NCBI GenBank assembly: GCA_010094045.1
Contig: ML986600.1
Span: 91,192 to 155,191 of the forward strand
Direction: 5' to 3'
Origin: Lojkania enalia
Taxonomy: Eukaryota; Ascomycota; Dothideomycetes; Pleosporales
Length of the DNA: 64,000 nucleotides
The notes below the pieces were generated by a model. The model was not told where the DNA came from. It saw nothing but the letters and a program-made list of their open reading frames with translations, and did no database searches. Of the stretch, positions 45,998 to 58,654 are shown piece by piece; positions within the stretch are counted from its first letter, which is position 1, and the number at the start of each line of letters is the position of its first letter. The position numbers were made by a program, and so were the translations under genes.

Positions 45998-46095
45998 GCC
46001 ACAAATTGCAGGAGAAACTGACTGGCTTACTTCCCCTTCTTCCTCCAGCCATACGATTCACCTGACTCGACTCTACACTACGTGCTGTTCCAACC

Positions 46096-47873
46096 ATGCT
46101 GGATACATTGATCTCAACTTCGAGCCTTGCGGGAGGATTCTTCTGGCTTTGTGCGCTCGTGCATGTCTGTGTTCGTCTTCTTCCAAGCAGTTTCACAGGA
46201 TAAGAGCCGGTTCGCTGATGCGCACAATAGATTTTCGCGAATGCGTTTTACAACGTATACTTGCATCCTTTGCGGCATGTGCCAGGACCTTTCTGGGCCA
46301 GGGCAAGCGCTATACCGTCATGGTATTACACGGCCGGCGGTAAGCGACATATTTGGCTGTGGCAGCTATTCCAGATATATGGCAAGAGGATCCGCGTCGC
46401 GCCTAATTTGGTCCTGTTCTGTGACCCGGAGGCTCATGCGGCCATCTATGGCATGAAGTCCAATGTTCGACGGAGCACATTCTACGTGGGATTGACAAAG
46501 AACATTCGGGAAAAAACAACTCTGAACACCATAGACCCCGCGGAGCACGCGCAGAGACGCAAGATGCTCAACAGATGCTTCACTGATCAGTCGGTGACTG
46601 CTGTCTCTACTTTCATTAATCAGCATGTTGACCGTTGGCACGAGATTCTGTTGAATGAGCATAACAGCACGACGGAGTGGTCTGATTCTCTGAATCTTGG
46701 GGAAAAACTGGATCACCTTGTGTTTGACATCATGGGTGACCTCAGCTTTGGGAGATCATTCAATATCAAGGAGCCGGGTGATAACCCCCTGAGAGAGGTA
46801 CCACATAACATCATCCAATATCTGAAATTCTATTATCCGGTAGGAACCATTCACTACATACTCCTCAGCGAGGTGCGGCTCGTGGACTTAATTACTGACT
46901 TGGAATGAAGATGTGCCGCTCGCCTTTCCTGGGTTTGATCATTTGGCTCAAGCCTCGAGGCCTAGATCGGCTCGTGGAGCTCATCACCCCGCCAGCTGTC
47001 CGAAATTTCAATGACTTTGTCTTCGATAGTGTTACGAAACGACTTGAGCTATACAAGAAGCAGGAGCACATTCCCGAGCACGAGCGTCGTCAGGATATGT
47101 TCTATTTCTTGTGTAAAGGTCAAGATTCCAGCACAAAACAAGTAGCGTATACTGAGGATGAGCTTCGCGCAGAGGCTAGTCTACTTATCATTGCTGGGTC
47201 CGATACTACGACTGCCAGCCTTGCTAGCATCTTTTGGTACCTTGTCAGAGCGCCAAGGTGTTATCGGAAACTTCTTGACGAATTACAAAAGACATTCAAG
47301 ACAGCAGAAAATGTAATTTACGGCCCGAAGCTGATGGGCTGCACGTATCTTCGGGCATGTATCGATGAGGGAATGCGCCTTGTCCCTCCTGGGCCCTGCG
47401 AACCTCCCCGAGAGGTCCTTGCCGGTGGTCTCAATGTTCTGAACGACCATTACCCCGAAGGGACTATAGTTGGCACAGCTCCCTGGTGCGACTCCCTCAA
47501 CGAGGATGTCTATGGAGATCCAGGAGTTTTTCGACCTGAGCGCTGGATTGTGGATGATGCTGTGGGAGTCACCAAGGCGATGGTAACCGAGATTCGCACC
47601 AACTTTCACCCATTCTTAACTGGCCCAGGTAGTTGTGCCGGGAAAAATATCGCACTGGCAGAAATTCACCTTGTAGTAGCCCGGACATTGCTTCGTTTTG
47701 AGCTGCGAAAAACACCTAGATCGACCTTGGGGGAAGGCAGCCCTGAGCTGGCCTGGGGTGAGAGGAACAGGAAGCAGTTTCAAGTAGTAGATGCTTATAT
47801 CTCTCTCAAGCAAGGTCCAGAAGTCCAGTTCAGGAAGAGGCTAGTTCCTGAAGCGAAGTCTGATCGAGCGTGA
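46096..47873 (+). CDS. Cytochrome P450 monooxygenase of the PKS locus
   Basis: Exons 46096-46170, 46231-46839 and 46911-47873 (introns 60 and 71 nt) encode 548 aa. The first exon supplies the N-terminal ER membrane anchor (LAGGFFWLCALVHVCIFANAF), leading into the proline-rich YLHPLRHVPGPFW hinge. The second intron joins YYP to MCRSPFL. Catalytic features are present: I-helix AGSDTTT near residue 324, Glu381-x-x-Arg384 in DEGMRL, and the haem ligand Cys470 in FLTGPGSCAG. It is oriented in tandem with the downstream PKS, 1046 bp away, suggesting co-regulation and oxidation of the polyketide. The first intron's donor (GTTCGT) is weak, so the anchor exon is the least certain part. Confidence 0.85.
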
Positions 47874-48919
47874 GCTGGAATAGACAATGGTGAAGATTGC
47901 ATGGTTCGAGCTGATGGTCTCGGTTCGGGATATAGACCAATTTCTCACAACGCATTCCTTGCACACCGTCTCTGTTTTCAATAATCTGCTCCCTTACATG
48001 GTGGCTGCCTCTCTCATAGTGAAATCTGGCTATCCTTCGGGGTCACATCATCGTGATAGTGCACTTGCCTCGGCCTCAAGTCAAGCACAGCCGCTCAAAG
48101 CGAGAATTAATGCAAAACTTGCATATAAGCACCTCCGCATTGCGCAACACCAGCTGAAGCATCTGGCTGCGCAAGTACTAAACTCGGGAATGCCGATGCA
48201 TGGGGATAATCCAAGTTGAGACATCCAATAGACTGCTGGTCGCTCGGAATCAAGGCAGTAGCCAGGTCCATCGGCATTCAACTACTATGTACTACCTTCC
48301 ATTTACTTGGCTAAATGAAGCGTAGAGGTTCAAGGGTTACGTGGAGTGTGCCAGGACATTCGGCTGCGTGCGGCGTAGAGGCTCTCGGCTGGGGCAATGT
48401 CAGATTCTTATGTAAACTGCATATTGCATAAGTGACAACTAGCCGAAAAAAAAAAATTACTGGGCTATCTAAGGGATTCGCGATTCCTGAGCTGGAGATA
48501 CATGTTAGTAGGGCTCATGGGTGTGGCAATTCCATGTTTTACCAATTGAACCCGCCACACTTTTGGCCCCAAACCCTTCGGCCCACGGGGATCAAAATCA
48601 GACGTAAAGGCGCTAAACTATGGTGGTCATGAGTTCTAATCATATACCCTGAATCGAATTCGATATATTATAAACACTTGGCGGATTTGGTTACTTGAAA
48701 TCGACGGGCATAGGGCTCATAAATTCTTTTCTGGAGTGAGTGTACCTACGTATCTATCATCACAGAGCTTACCGTGAGCTCCTCCAATTCTTATTTTCCA
48801 CGATCGACACGCTGTACAGCAGTCCTTTCCGCCGCGAAAACCAAGTCGCCGTATCGGACACGTTTATTCGTCCGATCAAATCACCCAAACTTCGGATCCG
48901 TCTCTTCTATACTGTTCTG
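47874..48919. promoter_or_regulatory. P450-PKS intergenic region with PKS promoter
   Basis: 1046 bp between the P450 stop and PKS start. A 110-codon open frame (47887-48219, +) begins 13 nt after the P450 stop but has no recognisable motif. An AT-rich stretch near 48662-48676 (TATATTATAAACA) lies about 250 bp before the PKS ATG and could serve as a TATA-like element. No specific regulator site was identified. Confidence 0.4.
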
Positions 48920-51900
48920 ATGGCTCTATCTGCAACTTTGACGCCGGAGCACAGTTCCGGGAGTTACATGAACGATGTTAACGGCGCAAATGGTATCCAC
49001 GGCCATAGTCATGGCTACAGCACTCGTGTCAACGGTCATACAAACGGGTTTGTTGCCTTAAATTCCCATCGCGAGTCAAATAAATAATCTTTTTAGCTAC
49101 GTACTACCTGCGAAGCCAACTGAGGCGCCTTCGCCCATCGCCATTGTGGGAATGGGTATGAGATTACCAGGTGGCTGCCACGATGCCCAAACATTTTGGG
49201 ACTTCCTCTTGAACAAGAAGGAAGGCATGATTCCAGTTCCCAGTTCTCGCTGGGATCTTCAAGGTTTTCATGACGACTCAGGGCGTGCTGGCACAATCAA
49301 GGCCACAGAGGGAAATTTTCTGGACATCGACTTGGGAGCTTTCGATGCACAATTCTTTTCCATGACACCGTCCGCCATAGAGCAGGCGGATCCACAACAG
49401 AGACTCTTCCTCGAGACTGTATACGAATCATTGGAGAATGCTGGAGAGAAGAACATTAAAGGGAGGAACATTGGTGTCTATGTCGGGCTGTTCGCGGAGG
49501 TATGACAGCATACACTCATATTAGAAGCAGACCAGATTTGACTCCGAACCAGGATTGGATCGAGATGCATTCCAAAGATTCAGAACCGTTGGGGTTCTTC
49601 GGTCTCACCGGTCACATCGACTTGATGAATAGTACGCAGTGAGACGTATTGTGTGTGAGAGAGGATTAATGACTCTAGGTAACCTCGTTTCTTATGAATT
49701 CGATTGGACAGGTCCCAGGTAAACCATCCGTCTTCTTTATTATGGAGTCTACGATATTGACATTACTGCTAGCATGACTTTCAAGACTGGATGTTCTGCT
49801 TCCATGGTCGCTCTTGATACAGCTTGTAAGGCTATCACCAGGGGAGATTGCGAGTCGGCGATCGTGGGCGGCACCAACCTAATTCTCAGTCCTGGTCTGT
49901 CTATGATCTTGAGCAAATACGGCGTTAATTCACCAGATGGTCGATGCAGATCATTTGATGCCGATGCTTCAGGTTACGGAAGAGGAGAAGCTGTGTCGTC
50001 TCTTTACATCAAAAGACTCGATGATGCTATCCGTGATGGCAACCCAATTCGTGGCGTAATCCGTGCGACTCTCTGCAATGATGATGGGAAAACCCCTAGT
50101 ATCACACAACCCAACACGCACGCCCACGAGTCCCTGATACGCAAGACTTATGCGTTGGCTGGTCTAGCCGACAAGCATCACGAAACGGGATTTTTCGAGT
50201 GCCACGGCACGGGAACCCCTATTGGCGATCCTATCGAGGTCAATGCTGTAGCCAGAGTCTTTGGCAAAGCGGGCATGGTCATTGGGTCTGTTAAGTCCAA
50301 TCTAGGTCATTCGGAAGCCGGTAGTGGTAATACTTCTATTATCAAGAGTATCCTGGCGCTGGAGCACCGGATTATTCCCCCTAACGTCAACTTCAACACA
50401 CCGAATCCTAGGATACCATGGAAAGATGCTAAACTCACTGTCGCCACTGAGCCACTACCCTGGCCAGAAGACCGTCAGGAGCGGGTTAGCATCAACTCCT
50501 TTGGTATCGGTGGATCCAACGCACATGTCATCCTAGAGTCGGCAAGCTCTCATGGCGTCCAGGGACAGATGGTTCCAGCATCCAAGCAACCTAGACTGAG
50601 CTTCCTGCCCTTCTCGGCCAGAAGCGCTGAGTCTCTACAGGCCTCTTTGGACAAGTACTCCCAGTATCTGGAGAAACATGGGGAGGCCTGCCTCAACGAT
50701 CTTGCCTATACCCTAGGGAACAGAAGGGTCCATTATGAGCATAGAACCTTTGCCATCACCAACGGTTCGGAGGGCCTGGAGCTGGAGCCCATGACCCGCA
50801 CCTCCACCGAAGAGAACTCTGTTGTCTTCGTCTTCACAGGGCAGGGCGCGCAGTGGGCAGAAATGGGCAAACAACTTATGGATGACTTTGCTTCTGTCCG
50901 AGACGGTATTATCGAACTGGACATGATTCTGAGCAAGTGTCACTCTCCTCCGACATGGAAAATATATGAGGGGCTCCGGAAGCCTAAAGCAATCAGTCAA
51001 ATTCATAGAGCTGAATTCTCTCAGCCTCTATGCACTGCGGTACAGATTGTGCTCGTCGACCTTCTAAGATCGTGGGGAGTCACACCGGCTGCTGTTATTG
51101 GTCACTCAAGTGGCGAGATTGCGGCCGCATACACCACAGGGAGCTTAAGCAAGGCAGATGCTATCCTCACTGCATATTTCCGTGGCGTTGTCACTAGAAA
51201 TAAGCTTGTAAGCGGCACTATGGCTGTCGTTGGCTTAGGCGTGGATAGAGTTAGACGACATCTAATAGAGGGTGTTGTTATTGGCTGCGAAAACAGTCCT
51301 AACAGCACGACTATCTCGGGAGATGCCATTGCGATCGATTCGGTAATTGAGTCTCTCAAGTGCGAGATTCCAGACGTATTTATCCGCCCCCTTCAGATGG
51401 ACAACGCGTACCACTCGCATCAGATGAAGGCTTATGGAGCAGCTTACGAGCAGTCTATACGAGAGGTCACTTCGGAGGGACTGCCCACTATTCCTCTTTT
51501 CTCTTCGGTTACTGGAAAGAGGTACGACTCTCCAGGGGTTTTTAACGCTTCCTACTGGAGGAGCAATCTTGAGAATCGCGTTCTCTTCCACACCGCTGTT
51601 CGAAACATTATCCACGCAGACTTCAAGAATCTACTGCTCGTTGAGATTGGGCCTCATTCTGCTCTCGCCGGCCCTTTACGACAGATCTTCCAGTCTGAGA
51701 GCAAAACGTATACATACGTTCATTCTCTTTTAAGAGGCCGAGATGATACTCAGTCGATGTATGAATGCATCGGTTCGCTCTGGTGTCACAATGTTCCTGT
51801 TGACTTTGAGGCCATAAGCCCCCCAGGAAGGGTCCTTACTGACCTGCCCGCATATTCTTGGGATCATTCCAAAAGTTATTGGCAGGAAAGCCGTATATGT

Positions 51901-54900
51901 CGGGAGTGGCGTGAGAGAAAATTTCTTCCCCACGAAACACTCGGCACTCGATTGCCGGGCACCAGTCAGCTTGAACCAACTTGGAGGAATATTGCAAACC
52001 TAGAGAAAGCACCATGGATTCGGGACCATGTTGTCGGCACCGATATTGTCTTTCCAGGTGCTGGCTACATTGCCATGGCCGGCGAGGCTATCCGTCAGCT
52101 CACAGGACAGTCCGATTATTCTGTGCGCAGCCTCGCGATCAAAACAGCTATGATATTCACTGGAGAGGAGATCGATGTTATCACCGCATTCAAGAGGGCG
52201 AAATTGTCCTCTAAGGATGACACTGACTGGTGGGAGTTCCGTGTAACTTCATTCAATGGATCCACGTGGAATGAGCACTGCTCTGGTCAGGCTAAGGCAG
52301 GCCCTATCTATTCGAAGGATCGAAGCCCTCCTAAGCAACCCTATCACCTTCGAAAGGTGCGGGCGTCACGTTGGTACGGGACCATGCAGCGTATAGGGTT
52401 CACATACGGCCCTGAGTTCTGCGGCATGGAGGATATCACCGTCGATCCGATCACCTGTGAAGCGACTGCAGATATCAGAATTCCAGCACGTGAGAGCTCT
52501 TCCTACGAGTTGCATCCCTGTGAAATAGACAAGATTCTGCAGCTCCTCACTGTCACTCAACACCAAGGAGAGCCGAGCCTGTTCAAGCAGCTTGCTATGC
52601 CTACATATTTCGACGAGGTGTATGTCGGAGCTGGCCACGTTTCAGAAATCAGGGCTACCGCAATCTCGCATGTAGATCACATGGACACGTGGACCGGCAG
52701 TGCTTTTGGTACCTCCGGGGACAAAATTGTGTTCGAGCTGAACAACCTCAGCGTATCGCCAATGGGTGCAAGCAAGGACACCGAGGAGAAACTCAAAAAC
52801 GCCGTCGAGCTTGTCTGGCAGCCGGACTTGGAGTTTGCTGATGCCAAAGATCTCATTCGAACCCCGCTGGACATTCGCGAGGATCTGCTCAAGCTCGAAA
52901 TGTACTACTTCGTGCTAGCTCTCGAGACGTTGCCGATCATTGCGAACATTCAAACAAAAGTTTCTCACCTCGTCAAGTTTCGTGACTGGCTCAATCGATC
53001 CGTACAAGAGACATCCAGTGGTAGCAACAAACTTGTCCCTGGTGGTCCTGAGATTGCATTGCTGAAAGTTGAAGCTCGCCAGGTACTACTCGAAAAGATG
53101 GAGACGAACTTGATGACCTCAGGGGTTGCCGCAGCCGCCACTGCTCTCCGCCGTATTCATCTAAACGCTAGAGCTCTGTACGATGGGGCTATTGATGCAC
53201 TCGATATACTTATGGAGGATGATATCCTTACGCAGATCTACGCATTTTTTGATCAGAACTGGGATTACTCTTCTCTCACCTCTTCTCTAGGACACAAGAA
53301 GCCAACGTTACGCATTTTGGAGGTTGGTGCCGGCACTGGAAGCACCACTTCCAACTTGCTTGATGGTCTCATTTCGGAATTTGGCGAACAGCTTTACAAC
53401 AAATACACGTACACCGATATTTCACCCGGCTTCTTCGTTGCCGCTAAGGAGCGTTTCAAGGACTACAACGGTATAGAATTCCAGGTCCTAGACATCAGCA
53501 AATGTCCCATCGAGCAGGGTTTTCAGGAAGGCAGCTACGATTTGATCCTAGCCGCCAATGTCCTACACGCTACGCCTAATATACAGGAAACACTCAAGAA
53601 TGTCAGGAAGCTGCTTCACCCTCAAGGCCGGCTGCTCCTACAGGAGCTCAACATGCAGGCCAAGTGGATGAATTTCATCATGGGATGCTTTCCTGGCTGG
53701 TGGTTGGGAGAAGACGATGGACGTCCAGACGAGCCGTATATCTCTCCTGAGCGGTGGGACCACGAGCTCAAGGCCAGCGGCTTTGCTGGTACTGGTTCCG
53801 TAGTCCTGGATAACGATCATCCGTATCAAGTGTGCGCCACAATGGTCATTAAAGCATACCAGGAACCAGTCGAGAAGAGAGCTGTCACATTACTCTATGC
53901 CGATGAAGTCACACAGCAGATCAAATCAATCCAAAGCGGCTTCGAAGCTGCTGGCCATATCGTTACTCCGGTTTCTTTTCGCAATGAGGTTTCGCTGCAA
54001 CAGGATACTATCTGCTTATTAGAGCTTGAAAGACCTTTCGTCAATGAAATTTGCAAGGAGGACTTCGATAAGCTCATGAAGCTGATGTTGAGCCTAGAGA
54101 ACAAAAAGGTGCTATGGCTTACTCGGTCTTGTTCCATGCGTGTCACGGATCCTCGATTCGCCCAGACATTGGGCCTTGCAAGGACTTTCCGCTCAGAAAA
54201 GCATATCGACTTCACTACGCTTGAGATTGACGACATCAACCACCGCGACATCCCTAGCAAGGTTGTTCAGATCTATGAGAAGACCTTACGACCGGACCAA
54301 GACGCTGACCTCGATCCGGATTTTGAGTTCGCGATCGAGGACGGAATCATCTACTTGCCCAGGTTCCACTGGTATGCCCCAACGGAGGCACTGCAAAAAT
54401 CAGCTCCGGAAGTCACTGACAAAGTCCTAATGATCGGTCAAAAGGGTATGATTGACAGCCTGCGATGGGAGGAGAATTGGAGGGTGCAGAGGTCACTCAG
54501 GAACGGCGAGGTGCTTATAAAGCCGCACATCGTCGGGATCAACTTCAAAGATGTCCTCCAGACACAGGGGGTTGTTGACGGCAACGACCTTGGTGGCGAG
54601 TGTTCTGGCACGATCCTTGAGGTTGGACCAGGTGTTACGGAATTCAAGCCCGGTGATAGGGTTTTTACAGTCGCATCATACTGCTTCTCCAACAAGCTGA
54701 TCACTAGTCAAGATCTACTAGCGAAGATCCCTGATGGCCTCAGCATGGAGGGTGCAGGCACTATGGGCACAGTTTTCACCACAGCGATCTACGCTCTATG
54801 TCACCTGCGCCCCCTCAAAAAGGGCCAGACGATTCTCATCCACTCAGCCTGCGGCGCGGTTGGTATTGCTGTGATCCAGCTCGCCCAGATGATTGGCGCC

Positions 54901-56580
54901 AAAATCTTCGCCACTGTCGGCAGCCTAGAGAAGGTTCAGTACCTTATAGACACGTTCGATATCCCTCATAATCAGATCTTCGATTCTCATAGCAACTCTT
55001 TCGTAAAAGATGTGTTAGCGAGCACAAGTGGCAAGGGTGTTGACATAGCTTTAAATTCTCTTGCTGGGGAATTGCTTCATTCCACGTGGCGATGCATCGC
55101 CCCCTTTGGTGCTATGATTGAGATTGGAAAACGGGACTTCTATGGTCACGGCAAGGTCGACATGTACGGATGCACCGAGAACCGCGCTTTCCTTGGCCTT
55201 GACGCTCGCCATATGCAAACCGCTCGCCCCGCCGTTTGTGGTCAGATGCTGCGCGAGTGCGCCCAATTTTTCGAACAAGGTTTTATCAAGCCCATAGAGA
55301 CGTACATGAATGTTCCCGCAGTGGATGTTGTGGACGCATTCCGTCACATGCAGAAGGGCACCCATATTGGCAAGTTTATCGTCAACATGCCAAACGACTT
55401 CTCCCACCTCCGTGTCGACACTAATGAGCCTAGCCTTAGGCTACAAAACGATGCAACCTACCTCCTTGTTGGGGGTCTTGGTGGCGTTGGTCGATCTATT
55501 GCGTCCTGGTTTGTCAGAAACGGCGCAAAAAGTTTAGCCTTCATCTCGCGGTCAGGCCGGTCCGGAAAGCACGAGGACTTTTGTAAGGAGCTTGAAGCAA
55601 TGGGTTGCAACGTTCAGGTGTTCCAAGGTTCTGTTGCTGACGCCGAAGACGTCAATCGAGCTGTTGCCGAAGCTTACGCTCCTATCCGTGGCGTCATTAA
55701 CCTTTCTATGGCCCTTCAGGATCGCGCCATCGATAACATGGCTTATGAAGACTGGTACACCGCCATACGACCGAAGGTTGATGGTACTTGGAATTTGCAT
55801 AATGCCTTGAGTCCTGACTTGGACTTTTTCGTCCTCTTCAGTTCCACTAGCGGTCTCGTGGGCCAGTACGGCCAAGCCAATTACGCATCTGCCAACACAT
55901 TTCTTGACGCATTCGTACAGTATCGCCATAGTCAAGGTCTGGCTGCCTCCGTCATCGATCTAGGCGTCATGGAAGATGTTGGATATGTGGCCGAGTCGTC
56001 TAATCTTCTTGACTACTTCCGCTTCTTGGATGCTGACCTTCTCACCGACGATAACATGAGAGAAGGTGTTAGGCTTGCCATCGCTCGCTCCTTTGTGAAC
56101 GCGCAAGAGCAGGCTATGTGGAAATATAGCAATCCCAGTCAGATTACCCTTGGTGTGCGTTCTCATATTCCCATTTCAGACCCGAAAAATCGGATTTTAT
56201 GGAAGCGGGATCGCCGATTCTCTGTCTACCGCACCATTGAGTCCACTACACCGCGTCTCTCTACAACAGACGAGAGCCTTAGGATGTTCCTCAATCAGCT
56301 AGCATCCGGCGGTGCAAGCAATGTGGGGGATGACAAGGCTGAGTACTTGGCCAAGGAAATTGGTAGAATCCTATACGGATTTATGATGAAGGATCCAGAG
56401 GACATGAAGATGGATCAGCCACTTTCTACGCTGGGGTTGGATAGTCTTGTGGGTATTGAGCTTAGAAATTGGTGCAGGACACAGATTGGGTTCGACATCA
56501 GTATTCTAGAGATCATGCAAAGCACACTAGGAGAAATGGGTAGAAAGGCTTTGGATTCTCTCGTATCGAAGTATACCTGA
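48920..56580 (+). CDS. Highly reducing iterative type I polyketide synthase
   Basis: Exons 48920-49047, 49097-49499, 49553-49631, 49679-49718 and 49773-56580; introns 49, 53, 47 and 54 nt. The product is 2485 aa. Domain order: KS (Cys224 in KTGCSASM, His361 in CHGTGT, His396 in NLGHSEAG), AT (Ser662 in GHSSGE), DH (His969 in RDHVVGTDIVFPGAGY, Asp1136 in EIDKILQ), C-methyltransferase (1398-1406, ILEVGAGTG), ER (NADPH loop near 1908, CGAVGIAVIQLAQ), KR (LLVGGLGGVGR near 2115, Tyr2254 in GQANYASAN), ACP (Ser2441 in LGLDSLV). Every catalytic residue checked is present, so it should make a fully reduced, methylated chain. There is no thioesterase or release domain. The first donor (GTTTGT) is weak, so the N-terminal tail is less certain. 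Confidence 0.92.
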
Positions 56581-57330
56581 GAGAACTAAGCAAATCTTGA
56601 TATACGGAATGAAAATGAATAGCTAACAGCTAGTTGAATGATATTTGTACGTCCTTCTGCCACATCAGCTAAATTCTCCATAGCCGGCCAACCTTGGGAC
56701 TATCTTTCGCGTAATGATGCATGCGGTGTAGTAAGCCCGTCTGACGGGTCTAACGCGGGTCTTCTCGGCCAACAGATTAACGAGCTTCTACAACATACCA
56801 TACTTCTACATATGAGGGTAGATAGTTAAATTTCTCTAGAACTCTCTCTCCTGCTGTGGCTAGTAAGCGGTGCTGCTTTGCTCAGGTGCTTATCACCCTC
56901 GGCTCACCCGCTGCTCAGTTACGTCGCCCTGCGCTCCCATAACAGCCAATCGTACTCATTTATGAGTCGGACATACCCTCACTATTCCGTCAAGTCTAGA
57001 CAAGAGGGATGCTTGGAGGCAGGTTTTGGGTTCTGGGGCGCGTTTTGGAAGGGGGGACGGAATTGTCCCCCAAGGACTGGGGACGAAATAGGCCCCCTCG
57101 CCATGCGCCTCTCAGTGTCCCACGATACCAGCGCCATCTCTCCTTGGCAAGGTGGTTTGTGCTATGCCTTTGCACTATAAAGGCACAGTCGTGCTGCACG
57201 GACTAGCCGGGTCGGCGAAACCTTCCTCCATCATGGTCGTGTCAAGTCAATCATACTCTAGCTAGCAGCTGGTAGCTGTAGCTGGCAGTTAGTTCGGGGT
57301 ATTATAGTAGGGGCGGTGTAGGTACAGAGG
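56581..57330. other. Intergenic region after the PKS
   Basis: Contains the PKS 3' end. Open frames of up to 100 codons on both strands near 56880-57200 show no recognisable motif. No releasing enzyme, transporter or regulator gene follows the PKS here. Confidence 0.4.
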
Positions 57331-57351
57331 TGTCACGGTCTTACCGTGACA
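57331..57351. repeat. Near-perfect palindrome (hairpin)
   Basis: Nine-base arms TGTCACGGT and ACCGTGACA are separated by CTT. It could be a transposon or LTR terminus, or a protein-binding palindrome. Flanking sequence does not decide between them. Confidence 0.6.
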
Positions 57352-57500
57352 GTGCTAGTCGCTCAGCAACGATAAGCTATCGTTCGACGACAGTAATATA
57401 GACGGTGACTATCTGTCGACTATGGATATTAATCTTAATCAGATTAATAATATCGATGATTTGAACACAGCAATTATACGAAGGCTTCCGGGCTCATAAC

Positions 57501-57700
57501 TGTAAAGTATCAGGGCAGATAAGGAGGAGAACTGTGTTGATTGATATCTACGGAGGATCAAGGCTATTTTTATACTATCTGTTCTACGTATCACATGATT
57601 TCAGGCTAATCCATAATAGGGATCGTGCGATACATATAACCTTACAAGACTGCTTAGTCAAGGGCTATATAGCTGATCAGGCACGTGACCTGAGCTTACA
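57501..57700. repeat. 200-bp segment with inverted ends, possible LTR or MITE
   Basis: Begins TGTAAAG and ends GCTTACA. Just outside, ATAAC on the left is mirrored by GTTAT a few bases to the right. On the minus strand a TATA-like TATAAAAATAG lies inside, as in LTR promoters. No direct target duplication was found, so its nature is unresolved. Confidence 0.3.
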
Positions 57701-58300
57701 TTAGTTATTACCTTAACCCTCATAGAGCTATAACTTGAGGTGAAATGCTCCTTATTAACTATGGCTATGCTTAATTGATATAGGCTTTCTACCTAGTTAC
57801 GATACGGTGCTTTTAGTAGACTAAAAACTGAGATGTCGCAGGGCTGGGTCTTATAGGAGGTATAAGAAAGGAGTAGACACAGAATGATGTTATTTTTGAA
57901 GTAAAACGCTAAGATCTCGAGAGTTTTATCCGTCTCAAAGCCATCGCATACTAGTATTCGTAGCCTTCCCTTGGCCCATGCCTTTATCTAGGGATTTAAT
58001 ACTCGTTTTGTCATGGGGATTTTGGCAAGTCTGCCGAGCTGTATCAGATATCGTCGTACGATATCACGGTCGATATCACGCTGGATATCACGCTGGATAT
58101 CAGCTGATATACCCCTTTCGATGTACATAAATATGGCGTAACAGATACATAACGAATGCTTTCTCCTCTGGCGGAGTAAGATATTGTTAATGCTTGGCCT
58201 TCATCTTTCTCGACGGTCGTCCGCGTTTGCGATACCACGCTGTGGTGCGAGGGACTCCTCGTTATGCTAAGGAGGGGCCTTTATGTACGTTCCTCGGCAG
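57657..58300 (-). mobile_element. Decayed pogo-like DDE transposase interrupted by LTR fragment
   Basis: Read on the minus strand, about 58255-58140 encodes a HTH-type start (RKRGRPSRK...QYLTPPEEKAFVMYLLR). An LTR fragment occupies 58137-58009. Then 58008-57657 encodes the DDE end (RILVCDGFETDKTLEILAFYFKNNIILCLL...TQPCDISVFSLLKAPYR). Motifs DGF, QPCD and FxxLKxxYR are typical of fungal pogo-class transposases. The central catalytic region is missing and at least two in-frame stops are present (for example after PYRN). It carries far less RIP than the AT blocks. Confidence 0.7.
58009..58137 (+). repeat. Truncated copia LTR fragment
   Basis: Starts TGTCATGGGG and follows the 5' 129 bp of the 58655-58858 LTR through the CATAAATATGG box, then diverges. 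It lies inside the transposase relic on the other strand. The 3' part of the LTR is missing. Confidence 0.75.
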
Positions 58301-58654
58301 TTCTTGCGACTGTCCCTGGCTTGCGACTGTCCCTGGCTAGCGCGATCTATAGCTAAGTTACCTACTGGGCCAATGCTATTCAGATGGCATGTATAAAGAG
58401 CTACACTGCAGCGTCGCAACGATGGACAACTTGCAAAAAAAATAAAACGGGACGCGTTTAAAGCACATCTTGATTCTATAGTAAATCGAGTATGGCACCT
58501 AACTCAATTTTTTAATATGCAATAACTAAGCAGTGCCAATCATACTAGTCTATGCGCTATACTAGGTGCCGCCCTCCCCATTAACGGAGAAACTAGCGGA
58601 TTCCTAGCCTCCACGTTTTCGATATAATTAAAAGCCTAGTAAAATAGGATATCT

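Noticed and set aside
47887..48219. 110-codon open frame just after the P450
   Set aside because: No motif, no fit to tailoring enzymes, and it lies in what is probably the P450 3' region and PKS promoter.
48740..48919. Upstream extension of the PKS frame
   Set aside because: The frame is open further upstream, but the ATG at 48920 gives the usual short unstructured leader before the KS domain; the extension shows no conservation.
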